From NCBI GenBank assembly GCA_009617715.1, contig VTFK01000142.1:186001-250000 (forward strand): DNA of 64,000 bases. The letters run 5' to 3'. Origin of the DNA: Plectrocnemia conspersa (taxonomy: Eukaryota; Arthropoda; Insecta; Trichoptera; Polycentropodidae). The notes below the pieces were generated by a model. That model saw only the letters and a program-made list of their open reading frames with translations, did no database searches and was not told the DNA's origin. Shown piece by piece: positions 28,461 to 39,139 of the stretch. Within the stretch, counting starts at the first letter, position 1. Each line of letters begins with the position of its first letter. The translations under genes and the position numbers were made by a program.

Positions 28461-30669
28461 CAAACATCAAAATGTTTCTCTGGTCCTTCAAACCCATTAA
28501 AAGTCGAGGTCAAACGCAATTTATATAACAAAACGACTTGAGAGTAGAAGTTATAAGCGGGTATTAAACCATTAAACTTCGAATGCTTATGATTTAAAAT
28601 ATCTTGATCACATATAAATACTTTAAGAATCAATCGGATCTACTTAGAAGTGAGTCACTAGTGAAATAATTGAATAATGGTCTTTAACTTTATATTTTAA
28701 TTATTTTATAAATAAATAAATGTAAACATGTTGACTTCATTTAATTGCCTATTTATATTAGATATACATAAAATAAAATATTAGAGCAGTATAGTATAAT
28801 GGTATGATTTATTATGATTTAAATAATAATTAGCAATTAATCTAAAAATGTATTAATAATAAAATATATTTTCAATTGGTAATATAAAAAAATTATGTTT
28901 ATAAAAATACGTTAATTGATTGTGAATATTTTTTATTGAAAAAACTGGGTCTCGCATTTATAAGTAGCTTATATTATATTATATTATATCACCCAAAGGG
29001 CCTGCGTACACACAGGGAGCCTGCATCACTACACCTACGCAGATGGACAGAGGAGTATGTTAGCTTGAGCGCCCTTATAGTATTTTTTTTAGGTATGTAT
29101 AAATGTAAAAAAATCTAATATATATCAAATGACTTTTCTTTTGGCACAAATAATAATTGGAAATTCAATCCAATTTCACTTCGCCACGATAATTCATATT
29201 GATTAACGGTTACGATCAGATTATTTTAAATCATCTGAAACAAATTGCAAAAGTGCCTGAATCGATCAAGGTATGCATCTTGCATTATCGAATATCGTGC
29301 ACGTGAAGATCGAGGTCGTCGTTTGGTAATCGGTTTTTTTTCTCCACCACTGGTATGAAGGTCGCAGACAAAAGAGCGGTGAGGTAGTCTACTACGACTA
29401 TTTTGGAAAGTAAACGAACGCCATATCATAGCAATCTGGTTTCTGATTCATCGCAAGCCAATTTCATAATAGATTTTTGTTTTCAGAAGAATGTTTATGC
29501 AACGTCGGATGTAGGTGCATTAACGATCGATTCAAAAAGTCAGGTATTCAAAGAGCTATTACACTTTTGAAAGGTCATCGTAGATATCTGGGGATGCATT
29601 GGCACCGAACTTTACTGTGGACTGTCTTGTCATCCACATTCCGCGTTTATTTGCGAAATGTCGTTGAACTTGTTTTGGCTTAGTTTAATGAACTTGATTT
29701 TTATGTATGATTAATGGTAATGTAATAGGCACTAAGTGCCATGATGATGCATTGTTTAAATACATATTACAAAACGCCATTACATATGGGAAATTTATAA
29801 TTAGACTAATTGCTTCTTATTCTTTTTAAAAAGCAGAAAAGTAATTATATTTTTTTTTATGAATCTGTATAATTTATCTTAAAATTATAATCAATATTTT
29901 TCATAGATATAATATTTATTGGTTGAAGGTTTTCATAACCATAACAAGTGTTAGGCTATTGTGTGCCAATTATAAAACTTTCGCTTAAAAGGTTAAACTT
30001 TTTAGTCGGTTGAACTTATTTAATAATCGCGTGTTAGTAAAATTTTGCTACCTTGGGCACGCGTGAATAAGTTCATTCCAGTTCAACTCGTATCATATCA
30101 AGGATCGTTTGCTTTCATATTTATACAATATATTATTTTGACCTCTAGTCTAGGGGTCTACTACTAAAATAAACATGAATATATTATCGACTTTTTTGTA
30201 TATTATATATCAGACCTTGGTATCGTGGCAAATACAAATAAAGGTATTGATTTTGTAACAATATTCAATGTTTTAAGAATAATATAGAAATAATTATAAA
30301 TAGTACAATCACCTTGAATTAACGTGATTTATTCATTAGACAACCATTACTATTATTGTAAAACTAGAGTTAAAACACGAAAGGCCCTAAAGAATACCAG
30401 TGTGGTAACATTATTAATAGCAAATAAAAAAATGCAACCAAAGAATTAAATACTAGTATATTTATATCTGTCTTAACAGAACTAACCATAAACTAAATAA
30501 ATTATAATAATACAAATTCACTGAGTATGAGAAACAATGCCGAATGCGCTAGCTCTGGCATAATCTGTTTTAATACTCTTGACTCGGCGTATGTAAAAAA
30601 TTATATTTGTGTTTATTTTTTTTATAATAAAAAATGTACGGAAGTTAATTTTTTTTAAAACAACCTAAG

Positions 30670-30775
30670 GGCGAGTTTCCCGCTTAAACATATACCACTG
30701 GCATCCGTGACCTACGGACGTGGGGTGATCCTAATATTTTTTTTCAATTGCAACATGTGGAAAGACGAAAGTGTT
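30670..30775 (+). repeat. Dispersed repeat, copy 2 of 2
   Basis: Partner of 28360-28460, sharing its block order; see the words CATATACC, ATCCGTGAC, CGGACGT and GAAAGAC. It has a small insertion before ATCCTA. Confidence 0.6.
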
Positions 30776-31904
30776 TTTCTAATTTTGTAATAACAGTGTA
30801 ACTCTCGTCCAAAAAAAAAAAATAACGACAACGGTAGAATACTGGGATTTAAAATCATTTTTTGAGACTTCGAATGCTGGTAAATGTAAACATAGTAAAA
30901 TAATTAAATTTAATATTTATAGTAGATCTATGTTTATAAAATGCTATCATAAGTTCTTACTCCAGATAAAACTGCTCTTGATAAAATAAGTCGCAGAAGT
31001 GCTACGGCTTATTATTCCTTGTGTAAAAGACAAGTAATGTAATTTTTTCATTGTGAAAAAAAATTGAGAGCTTAAAATAAAATTAAAGAAAGTATTAATA
31101 TAAGACTCACGTATTTGATTTTATCAACAAAGTAGACCTTTTTAGATGTTCTAATAAATAACAATTTACTTTATCGATTTTTTTGGGTGAAAAACTTATC
31201 TTATGACCTTTCCTATTAAATAAAGGATGTGTTTCGATTATTTAATTACTGATTAAAATCCTAAAAAATGAAAGATATGATTTTACATGAGTTACTGAAT
31301 ATTTTTTTAATAAAAATGATAGTAGCTTTTTAGATTTAGCAAAGCGTTACAACTTTATTAAAAGAATTTAATTTCAGCATTAAAAATTTCAAATCTATAA
31401 TTTATGCAGTAAAATTGAAACCCATTAACAAAAAAATCGAAGTGCCAAGAATCAGAATATATAGTACAAACATACACTTCTAGCTAAATATAGCTATTAT
31501 ATATTTATATAATTTGGCGAATGTTGTGGGTATTACAATCTCACCAAAATACTTGCGATAGTAAACCTTTAATATACTATTGTGATATTTATAAACTAGT
31601 ATCATACCCTTTAAAAAATAGTTTGATTCAAATAAGTTTCATATATAATATTTAAACCAATGAAAATATATAATATATTTAAAACACATAACTTTAATTA
31701 AAAATTGTGACGAACAAATAGTCATGTAAAAAGCCCTTTTTGCAAATACAAATTGACTATAAAAAAAACACTTGTCGCATACATGCGTTAAAAGCGTAAT
31801 AAACAAAAATGCCATTAGTCTTTACCACTCAGTGACGGGTGCATTCCTAAAAACGGCTATTTGGCGTTTTTACAAATGCTATTGTATTGACACCAAGATA
31901 GTTA

Positions 31905-32150
31905 CTACATGATCCATTGCTTAAACCACTGCCGTTACCGTAATAGGGCCCTGCGAGTCCAACCCAATGGGTGGCATCCAGCTTTTTAGGGCTAGATGAG
32001 CGGGAACCACCCCCCGTAGTACTACGTTATTTGTTAGAGTCTCAGTAGTGTTTCTCCCGAGTGTTATTGGGAAACGCTCTTCTGATCACCTGCAATCTGT
32101 TGTTTAGCTTTTGCATAGCATTAGCGTTGCATGCTTCTGCATGATGGAAT
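31905..32150 (+). repeat. Dispersed repeat with ACTGCCGTTACC core, copy 1
   Basis: Same-orientation match to 38903-39130. Shared blocks are ATCCATTGC, CCACTGCCGTTACC, GCCCT-CGAGTCCAACCC, ATGGG-GG, CAGCTTTT, GGC-GATGA, GTAGTACTAC and TTTCTCC. It may be an untranslated part of a retroelement, but no domain is visible. The GC content is much higher than the surroundings. Confidence 0.7.
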
Positions 32151-32379
32151 GCGATATGACAAGTGCAGTGTTGTCAAAATTTCAACTTATAAGAAAAACA
32201 ACGCCAATAAACAAATTTAATTCCATCCCCAAATCGTTGCAATTTGTGCACACGTTGAAAAAAGTCAGAGCAAAAAATACACTTCTATCTCGTATATAAG
32301 CGCACACACAGCGCACATTATTCACTTTGATTTGAAATTAATTTTTGCTGAGAACCTTAATCAAGAACGCCAAGCATCG

Positions 32380-32416
32380 ACTTAAAAGACGATAAAGCAG
32401 CTGCTTCCCTCTTCGT
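32380..32416 (+). repeat. Fragment related to the 36.9 kb tandem block
   Basis: ACTTAAAAG, then AAAG-AGC-GCTTCCCTCTTCG, as at 36889-36927. Too short to classify. Confidence 0.4.
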
Positions 32417-33622
32417 CAACCCTGGTTCAGCGTTTGAAATCCATATTTCAACTTGAGACAATGATTAAAAATCACATAAAGCTAGAAGTAACCCTACATA
32501 TTTATTGTCATTCTTTTGAATTTGACATTTATGCATTTTTACATCCAGTAAAGTTAGACTTAATTCTTTATTTACCTAGTTCGTAACGAATTTAAAATAT
32601 AAAAAATATATACAAAAACAGGCGATCGTTGTTTACTTATAAGTATATTAAGTGATATCTACCTGAAGATTCGAGTGTAAAATTGTTTTAAAAGGAAAAG
32701 GTGCCGCTTTAATATGGTTTTTACTTCAAACTTTGATAAATTACTACACCGTCGCCGCATCCGTACTTTGATCATTTTTTACATTTTATATCAATAGTAT
32801 TTGCGATTTAAGATGCCGACCCACTGACCCTGACGAAATTGCTATGACGATCTTCGTTGCTGTGATGAAAAACAAAAAGAAAAAAATCTTAATGATTTAT
32901 AGTAGTTATGCAATTAGTTCAGCCAATCAGTAGAAATTCACATTTATTATAAGATCATTATAAATCACTTAGTACGAATCAATGCATAAATAAATTGTGG
33001 TCAGTACATAGATAATGATATACCCATTTTCACTTCAGAACTACTTAGTTCGAATAATATGTTTTAAACATCATCATGATCATAATGAAAGAACAACATT
33101 TTATTAACCAAAATTCGCATAAAATGAAAACTTCAACTTCTAGAAATATATTTAATATAATGATATATAGTTATTAGATGGTTCAATGTAAAACATGTTT
33201 AAGGTTAAACTGCTATAGGAAAACTCATTTGCATCTCATGCATTGCCACTTTACTACTTTAACCCAAGAACGTCCTATCAACACTTGAACAAATCAAAAC
33301 CAAGGTTATCACTGCATTGACATCCGCGGCTTCTCGACCTTGAACGCGACATTATTATAATAAATAATACAGATTAGTCTCCAATTGCATACAATAGACT
33401 TAAAGCGATCGATTTAACAAAGATGGCCGACCCAACGGTGCTCTGCTTTATCGACGCGTTGAGGTTATGTGCGCAATGGCGACGTTTTCTCAAATCAATA
33501 AACACCGTTCTATTCCATTTATATGAAAATCATCAATATTTAAGAACAATATTGGTGCAAAAAATATTTCTATGTGCGTGCTGTACAAATTCAGGTAAAA
33601 AGTTTGTTTTAAATATTACATA

Positions 33623-33670
33623 TGGTTGTTAAGCATGAAGGGAGGGGATGCAGTGTATTCCTTAGATTTG
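33623..33670 (+). repeat. Polypurine tract plus TGCAGTGTATTCC junction, copy 1
   Basis: The sequence GAAGGGAGGGGA is followed directly by TGCAGTGTATTCC; the same arrangement recurs at 34911-34955. A purine tract running into TG... is the layout expected at the junction of a retrotransposon interior and its 3' LTR. No reverse-transcriptase domain is adjacent, so this is only a candidate. Confidence 0.4.
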
Positions 33671-34910
33671 AAATGTATAATAAAGTATAAACTATAGAGA
33701 TAATATGCATTTAAAAACATACGTAAGTGACATATGTTTTTGCTATAATTGCACCCAACAATATACTACGTAATTTGAAGGCTATTAAACTAGTATAATG
33801 AGCACAACAGCCGCTTTAAGTATATTTTTATGAACTGTTGATGCTACAGAAAAATATAGTTTATGTCAAGCCCTTTAATAATTTTATTGCACAACAAAAG
33901 GTTTACTAACTAGAGTTGTACGTAAAATTATACACTAGTTACCATTCGATCATGCTCATTAAATATAGTCAACTGTATTTACAGAAAAATGTATGGTTTT
34001 TAACTCTTATCTTCAACTAAACACTACAAAATGAGTTGTGTATGATTTTTACGGTATTGTTATAATATAATATGAATCTTAGTACTTTTTAATTCATTTA
34101 AAGGAAAGTCCTGCGATATAAATTATATTTTGAATGTTACAGTAACAGATTTTTTTGCTTAAAAAACGATACAAAAAGTCCTAGTATCTTTATTACAATA
34201 TTATTGTAATGATTGTTTCATCAAAAATAACGAAAATGCTCATTTTCAGAGCGATTTTTTTTAGTCACTTATTCTACAACACTGGTAAGTCCATAAATCA
34301 GTTTTTAAAATGTAATATGTATCATATTTCACTACAATAAAACAAAAACAATATTTAGAAAAAAAATTTAAAGCACAAGAGTTGACAAACTAAATTTGGC
34401 CGAAAATTTTCAAAAATCAAATCTACAAAATCTTATAAAAAAAAACCATTCTACTTTAAGAATCATGATAATTTGGAACATCTAATTTAGAGCGCAAAAA
34501 TCAGCTTAAAATGAATTTAAAATGTTCTTTGTATCTTACACATTTTATAATCAATCATTTATTTTACTATTTTGCCAAAAAAAAAAATAGTAAAAATAAA
34601 TATTATTGGAAAAAAATCTTCGTATTAAAAATTAGTATTTGTGGCAAATTTTTTGTTCAGTTTTTTTCCACCGTCCCAAAAATTCATATTTATCTCCTGA
34701 ATTTTAGGGCTGAGTTTCTGAGTTTCTTAATCTGGTAAGAAAAACTTCAATGCATATGAGAAATTCTTAAGATATTTTACCTCAATAATTGCTTTTGCGA
34801 GTATTAAATAAAGTAAAATATTTTAGTTTTTTGCAGGTTATACATAAAAAGGCATCCGAATTAATCAAACCGATGGCGTTATGATAATATCTATAGTTTT
34901 AAAGTCACAC

Positions 34911-34955
34911 GTGGTCGCCAAGCATAAGGGGAGGGGTGCAGTGTATTCCCCAGAA
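34911..34955 (+). repeat. Polypurine tract plus TGCAGTGTATTCC junction, copy 2
   Basis: TGGTCGCCAAGCAT, then AAGGGGAGGGG, then TGCAGTGTATTCC: a diverged copy of 33623-33670. It ends about 18 bases from the donor of the candidate upstream exon at 34973. Confidence 0.4.
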
Positions 34956-34972
34956 TCAATATTGTCCCTCAC

Positions 34973-35060
34973 CGTCTAGCATGTATCTGGTGGTCGAAGT
35001 CTCGTCGTCCGCCTGGGCCTGGCAAACCCTGGCGCCCTTGCCTCCGGTCGCGAGGCTCAT
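34973..35060 (-). other. Candidate upstream first coding exon in a GC-rich island
   Basis: On the minus strand an ATG at 35060 in AAACATGAG context opens a 29-codon frame beginning MSLATGGKGARVCQ and ending TTRYMLD. It stops at a clean donor (GACG|gtgagg) at 34973. It ends in phase 1, the same phase as the first exon of the CDR2-like gene at 24747, so splicing to 16119 would give ...[13 protein letters not shown]. That makes it a plausible alternative first exon driven by an upstream promoter about 10 kb away. It could equally start an unrelated gene. I do not recognise the 29 residues. Confidence 0.5.
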
Positions 35061-35330
35061 GTTTGCGGTCCGCGTGCAGCACAAAAAACTAGCACGACAC
35101 TTTCACTACTATAAGTGATGATGATGAGTGACCGACTGCGGGGCCGGTCGATAAGACTGTGTCCGATAGCGCGGAGGTGCCGACCGCCGGCCACCTTCGA
35201 GGCGCGCGGGCCGGACGGTGACTGCGGGCCGCACATGCGCGCCCCCTGCTACTTCGCGATCAGACGGGGCCAACGTTGGGGTCGGAAAAGTCGTGTAGGG
35301 GAGTTGGGAGTGTAACCCTTTAAGGGTGAT
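34985..35330 (-). promoter_or_regulatory. GC-rich, CpG-rich island, probable promoter
   Basis: About 350 bases of strongly GC- and CpG-rich sequence in a 30% GC setting. It includes GCGCGCATGTGCG (one base from an NRF-1-type palindrome) and CGACCGGCCCCGC. It covers and lies upstream of the candidate exon 34973-35060 on the minus strand. No TATA box is visible. Confidence 0.5.
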
Positions 35331-35639
35331 TTTTTTCAACCCCTATGCAACTAATCTCGCCATCATCCGGTTGGGGTGTATGATTTTTGACTTGATACTA
35401 GTTACTACATAGTATCAACACCAAAGCACTGCCAGTGTTCTTTTTTTCGAGGATTTCTCATCACTCAATAAATTTCACAGTAGTATGGATGATTTTGGAT
35501 TGAAAGACAAAAAAGGGATACTATAGAGACTTGATACTATAGGGTTCTTGGGAATAAAAAGGGCTAAATGATTAATTCATTAATGTCACAAAAATATTAT
35601 TAAAGGCATTCTTCTTCTTCTGATATCATGTCCGAGTCT

Positions 35640-36713
35640 AGATGCTAGCCCACTACCTTGATAATTATTTTCAAGTATTTATATCGGTTACTTTCTTCGT
35701 TTGTCATATTCGTCCATATGCGTATGTTTCGCAACTAAGACATCTTGTTGATCTATTTTTTCCTTTAAATTTTGCGCATTCACATAAAGCATGCATTAGG
35801 GCGCCATGTTGACGTCACATCTCGCGTCTCTTTCTAGCATTCACTCGTCTCTTTCTAGCATCGTCTTAGAGGCGCCTCGCTGCTGCTCGCGCCGACTATT
35901 ACTATAGAACCAAACAACCTAACCTTTTTTTAATGATAGTGTATTGATTTGTTCTCATTTCGGTATATCTTGTAATTGTCCAGCATCATCCAACCTATGA
36001 CCAACTGATCCCGCGATTGCAGCGGCGTATGAAGCGACGTCTGTGAGTATTTGTGGAACTGATTTAGGCGCCGGCGTGAAACGTCATCGGGACGTCACTG
36101 TGGCGCCCTATCGCGTGTATATTGTGAATTCGCTTAAATTTTACCTATGTTTGAGGTATGATGAAACTCATATTTTGGACCTCGGATTATGTTTTCGATG
36201 TCATTACAGACTCTCTTAGTCCATGAAAATATTATCATACGCTTCCAGTCTATTTATTGTGTTATTTTTTTTTGTATTAAGTCAATGTCTCACATTCATA
36301 AAATATCACTGACCATACATAGCATTTTAAGAAATTTATTTCTGATCTGAAGCTGTAAATAGGTGCTTGTTTGTGAGACCAGCTTTATTTTTTTTAAGAA
36401 CTATGTAGATTATAGCTATTTCTATTCAGACTTTAATCTCTTCGTCGGAGCTTATTTTGTCATTTATCCAATTACACAGGTATTTAAAATGCTTCGTCTC
36501 CATATAATTTTAAGCTTACCGAACTCAAATGGAGCTTGCTTATTAGCATAATTATGTTCTATCCAGGAATCTCTGAAGGTTGTAAAAGGTCTCAGCAAAC
36601 ATAACTGTGTCATTAGCATAACGAATATTGTTTTGTCCCTAGAGTGCTTCTTTAAATATGGTTTCGTAGTATATAATATATTGAAAAGAGTAGGAAAAAT
36701 AACACATCCCTGT
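35640..36713 (-). pseudogene. LINE reverse-transcriptase relic interrupted by a MITE
   Basis: Minus-strand translation in shifting frames gives, in order, a GCVI-P-LFN-type segment near 36700, NIRYANDTVMFAETFYNLQ (the YADD box decayed to YAND) near 36600, FKYLCNWINDKISSDEEIK near 36450, INRLEAYDN near 36260 and IWTNMTNEES near 35720. This is the order of the C-terminal half of an RTE-like non-LTR reverse transcriptase (KYLG...EIKTRI, LEAFEMW, WTD--TNEE). Many stops show it is dead. A 310-bp MITE at 35799-36108 splits the last two blocks, so it inserted after the LINE. Confidence 0.75.
35799..36108. mobile_element. MITE with GGGCGCCA termini
   Basis: The 5' end GGGCGCCATGTTGACGTC and the reverse complement of the 3' end, GGGCGCCACAGTGACGTC, match over 18 bases with three differences. 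TA flanks both ends (35797-35798 and 36109-36110), fitting a TA target duplication. The interior has a direct duplication of TCTCTTTCTAGCAT and no coding capacity. It is inserted in a LINE relic. Confidence 0.75.
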
Positions 36714-36834
36714 TTGTTCTCCTTCAGTATTAATTACATCTGATTGTCACAAAATGCAAACACATACGACGTAGTCGTGAATATGTATGTGAATATGTTG
36801 TATTTTAGTATTAAAGGTATTAAAGAACTGTAAC

Positions 36835-37020
36835 TGTCGGGAATTGAGACACAAGACAGTTTATCTGGAGCTACGTTGATATCGAAAAGAACTTAAAAGC
36901 TGAGAAAGTAGCCGCTTCCCTCTTCGCGTGGAACTTAAAAGGCCGAGATAGTAGCCGCTTAATCCTAAGATATTCGAAATACGTATAATAAAGTACAAAC
37001 TGATATTCGGAGACAGGATT
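36835..37020 (+). repeat. Short tandem block related to 32380-32416, possible LTR fragment
   Basis: GAACTTAAAAG...GTAGCCGCTT occurs twice (36889-36920 and 36931-36965). The first unit continues into CCCTCTTCG, which also occurs at 32380-32416 after ACTTAAAAGACGATAAAG. The block starts TGTCGGGAATTG and is followed by an AATAAA, which suggests a retroelement terminal repeat. No clean termini were found. Confidence 0.35.
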
Positions 37021-37344
37021 TATTAGACGCAGACAAGGCTAAATAAAAGTATGATACTGTATATAAAATGTATAATCAAACTGTGCGTGGTACTCAAACA
37101 AGTTCTTTAACTTTGCCTTATACAGAGGTGAATCATCCATATAATAAAATAAGCGCGCGTTTGGGGCCTCAGTTTTTTTCAGGGGGCCTTGCGAGGTCCC
37201 ATAAAAAATATTTATTTTTTATATATTTGTAAAAAAATATTTATCTAGTGAGTGTATACAGATAAGAAATTTAAAATTGTGTATTTACATTAATCTTCAC
37301 TGTCTATAATGACCCTACATTCAAATTTTACCCATTAACTATTA

Positions 37345-37415
37345 TTTAAGTATTAAGTTGAGCATCTGAAAATTTGTTTTCAACAAATTTTCAGATGCTC
37401 AACTTAATACTTAAA
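37345..37415. repeat. Perfect palindrome, 34-bp arms and a 3-base loop
   Basis: Arms 37345-37378 and 37382-37415 are exact reverse complements around ttc. A partial third copy of the arm (ACTTAACTCAACTTAAT) follows on the right. The absence of mismatches indicates a recent snap-back duplication. Confidence 0.9.
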
Positions 37416-38639
37416 TTAATACTTAACTCAACTTAATAATGCGATGATTATGGGTGATTCCGACAGATATATTATTAAAATAATTACTTTGTATTTATTA
37501 CAATAACATTTTTTACTTTTAATTAGTAAATTCGCTAAATACTTTTTTCCATTACGCCAAACAACAATAAGTTTAAAATACTGTATAATGTAATTTCAGT
37601 GATGTTAAATTATTTTGATAAACGTTATTTTATAAATACTAAAAATAATTATCATTACCGTATTTCTACCAATAGGCAACGGGGCAACTTTTATAATAAA
37701 TCGGTATTTGAGGTGGTTATTTACGCCGGATTAATATAGTAGGATTCATGCGCATGTCGCGCGACGCCTTGTGGAGCTCATTCTATGCCGCAAGCTTGCC
37801 GTGCAACATTCCATACTATTGGGCTAATCCGCTAATGCATTGAAAATGCAATAGTAGGTTAAACTTCTATAATAATTTCATAATAAAAATAATGATTGCA
37901 GACAGAATAAAAAAATATACTATGCTCATTTATACATCTAATAGTAAGAAATCGCTTTAAATATTGAATACGCCTGATCCGTTCCGCGACGCAAAACAAT
38001 ATAATATTTATACCAGCGATTTCTTAGATCGTTAAAAAAAGTGGACCGCGACCCTCGGATTGTGGCCGCCAACTGTCGATGGTGTCCTATTGCAGGCCAG
38101 AAGCTCATGACTCATGTTCTCGGAGTCTTGCCCAGGGACGTAATTAAGTTCAATTATTTTCTGCGCAAAATTAGACCACAGTTATTTTTTTCATTTCTAA
38201 ATGACATCTATTAACTCGCGGAGCAATTAGCAGTTGTATAGATATTACTATAAACGGTGACATTTCATATGCAATTTCACCGGGTTGTTTTTATTTCATT
38301 AGCGCGAAAGTTGTGTAATTTAATTCAGTTGAGTATTTTTTTATTATTAAATTGATTCGATTTCAATACGGCCCTGTATATTTTACCGATATGAAGAAGC
38401 ACGCGAAACGAACCGAGTTGATATAAAAGCGAATCCTCAATACGCACTCGCTTAGTATGGCTTCTTGACGATAGAATTATTTTTAGGTCGCTAAAAGGTG
38501 AACTCAGCTAACCTGTGATATGTTAATCTTGTATTCGTGAATACAAGTTGGAAGTCGCTATCTAATTATTCAGTTTTAAAATAATAATTATAAATTTTTA
38601 CTGACAAAATCATACTAGTTGAAAAATGCAAAAACCCGG

Positions 38640-38760
38640 TTCAGTGATTATTCCGGGCACGAATTTTGCGGAAATATTTTTGCGGACAAGATTTTTGCAA
38701 ACACCGATTATTCCTGACACTAATTATTTCGAAAATAGATTATTCCAGACGAAAAAATAT
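38640..38760 (+). repeat. Degenerate tandem repeat of GATTATTCC units
   Basis: Three imperfect units begin GATTATTCC (near 38646, 38707 and 38741) and continue G-ACACGAATT/ACACTAATT/AGACG and GCGGAAATA/TCGAAAATA. The spacing is irregular (about 61 then 34 bases). Confidence 0.5.
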
Positions 38761-38807
38761 TTTTAATATCATATAAAAAAAATTAGGGTTATCATTTGGA
38801 TTGTTAA

Positions 38808-38885
38808 ATTTGTACTTTGTTATTCACCGACAAAGTCATTTGCATATTTGTGAATGATTTTGTCAGTGAATAACAATGTACAAAT
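38808..38885. repeat. Imperfect hairpin, 33-bp arms and a 12-base loop
   Basis: Arms 38808-38840 and 38853-38885 pair over 33 positions. There are two mismatches plus one site that would be a G-U wobble in RNA. The size and loop resemble a microRNA precursor, but it sits beside other repeats and matches no microRNA that I know. Confidence 0.8.
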
Positions 38886-38902
38886 CAGAGGGGGGAGTTT
38901 AA

Positions 38903-39130
38903 CTACTTTCGCATCCATTGCGGGCACCACTGCCGTTACCAGTACTTTGGCCCTACGAGTCCAACCCTATGGGCGGGCACACAGCTTTTGATGGCCGGAT
39001 GAACGGGGCCCACCCCCATAGTACTACATATTTTATGGAGTTTCATTAGTATTTCTCCAGAGCGTGGGGTCGGCCTTTAGTGCTTTCGTTGGCGACATGC
39101 ATTGCTTTGCAATTGCATGCATTTGCGGAT
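38903..39130 (+). repeat. Dispersed repeat with ACTGCCGTTACC core, copy 2
   Basis: Partner of 31905-32150 in the same orientation, with the same order of shared words. It starts only 17 bases after the 38808-38885 hairpin. Confidence 0.7.
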
Positions 39131-39139
39131 CATCCTTGT

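Larger units (their letters stand above)
24871..34972. other. Upstream flank of the CDR2-like gene; no recognised gene
   Basis: The first 300 bases should hold the 5' untranslated region and proximal promoter for the 24870 start; no clear TATA box is seen. The rest has a long hairpin (26434-26563), a dispersed repeat pair (28360-28460 and 30670-30775), another repeat copy (31905-32150), a fragment at 32380-32416 and a polypurine junction at 33623-33670. Local GC-richer patches at 25650-25920, 27520-27660 and 29230-29680 contain no open frame I can identify. If the exon at 34973-35060 belongs to the CDR2-like gene, this whole stretch is intron. Confidence 0.6.

Noticed and set aside
35109..35339. 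76-codon minus-strand Pro/Arg-rich frame in the GC island
   Set aside because: Ends in a His run just before the better-supported exon; looks like untranslated leader translated by chance.
36363..36551. 62-codon plus-strand frame
   Set aside because: Shadow of the minus-strand LINE reverse-transcriptase relic.
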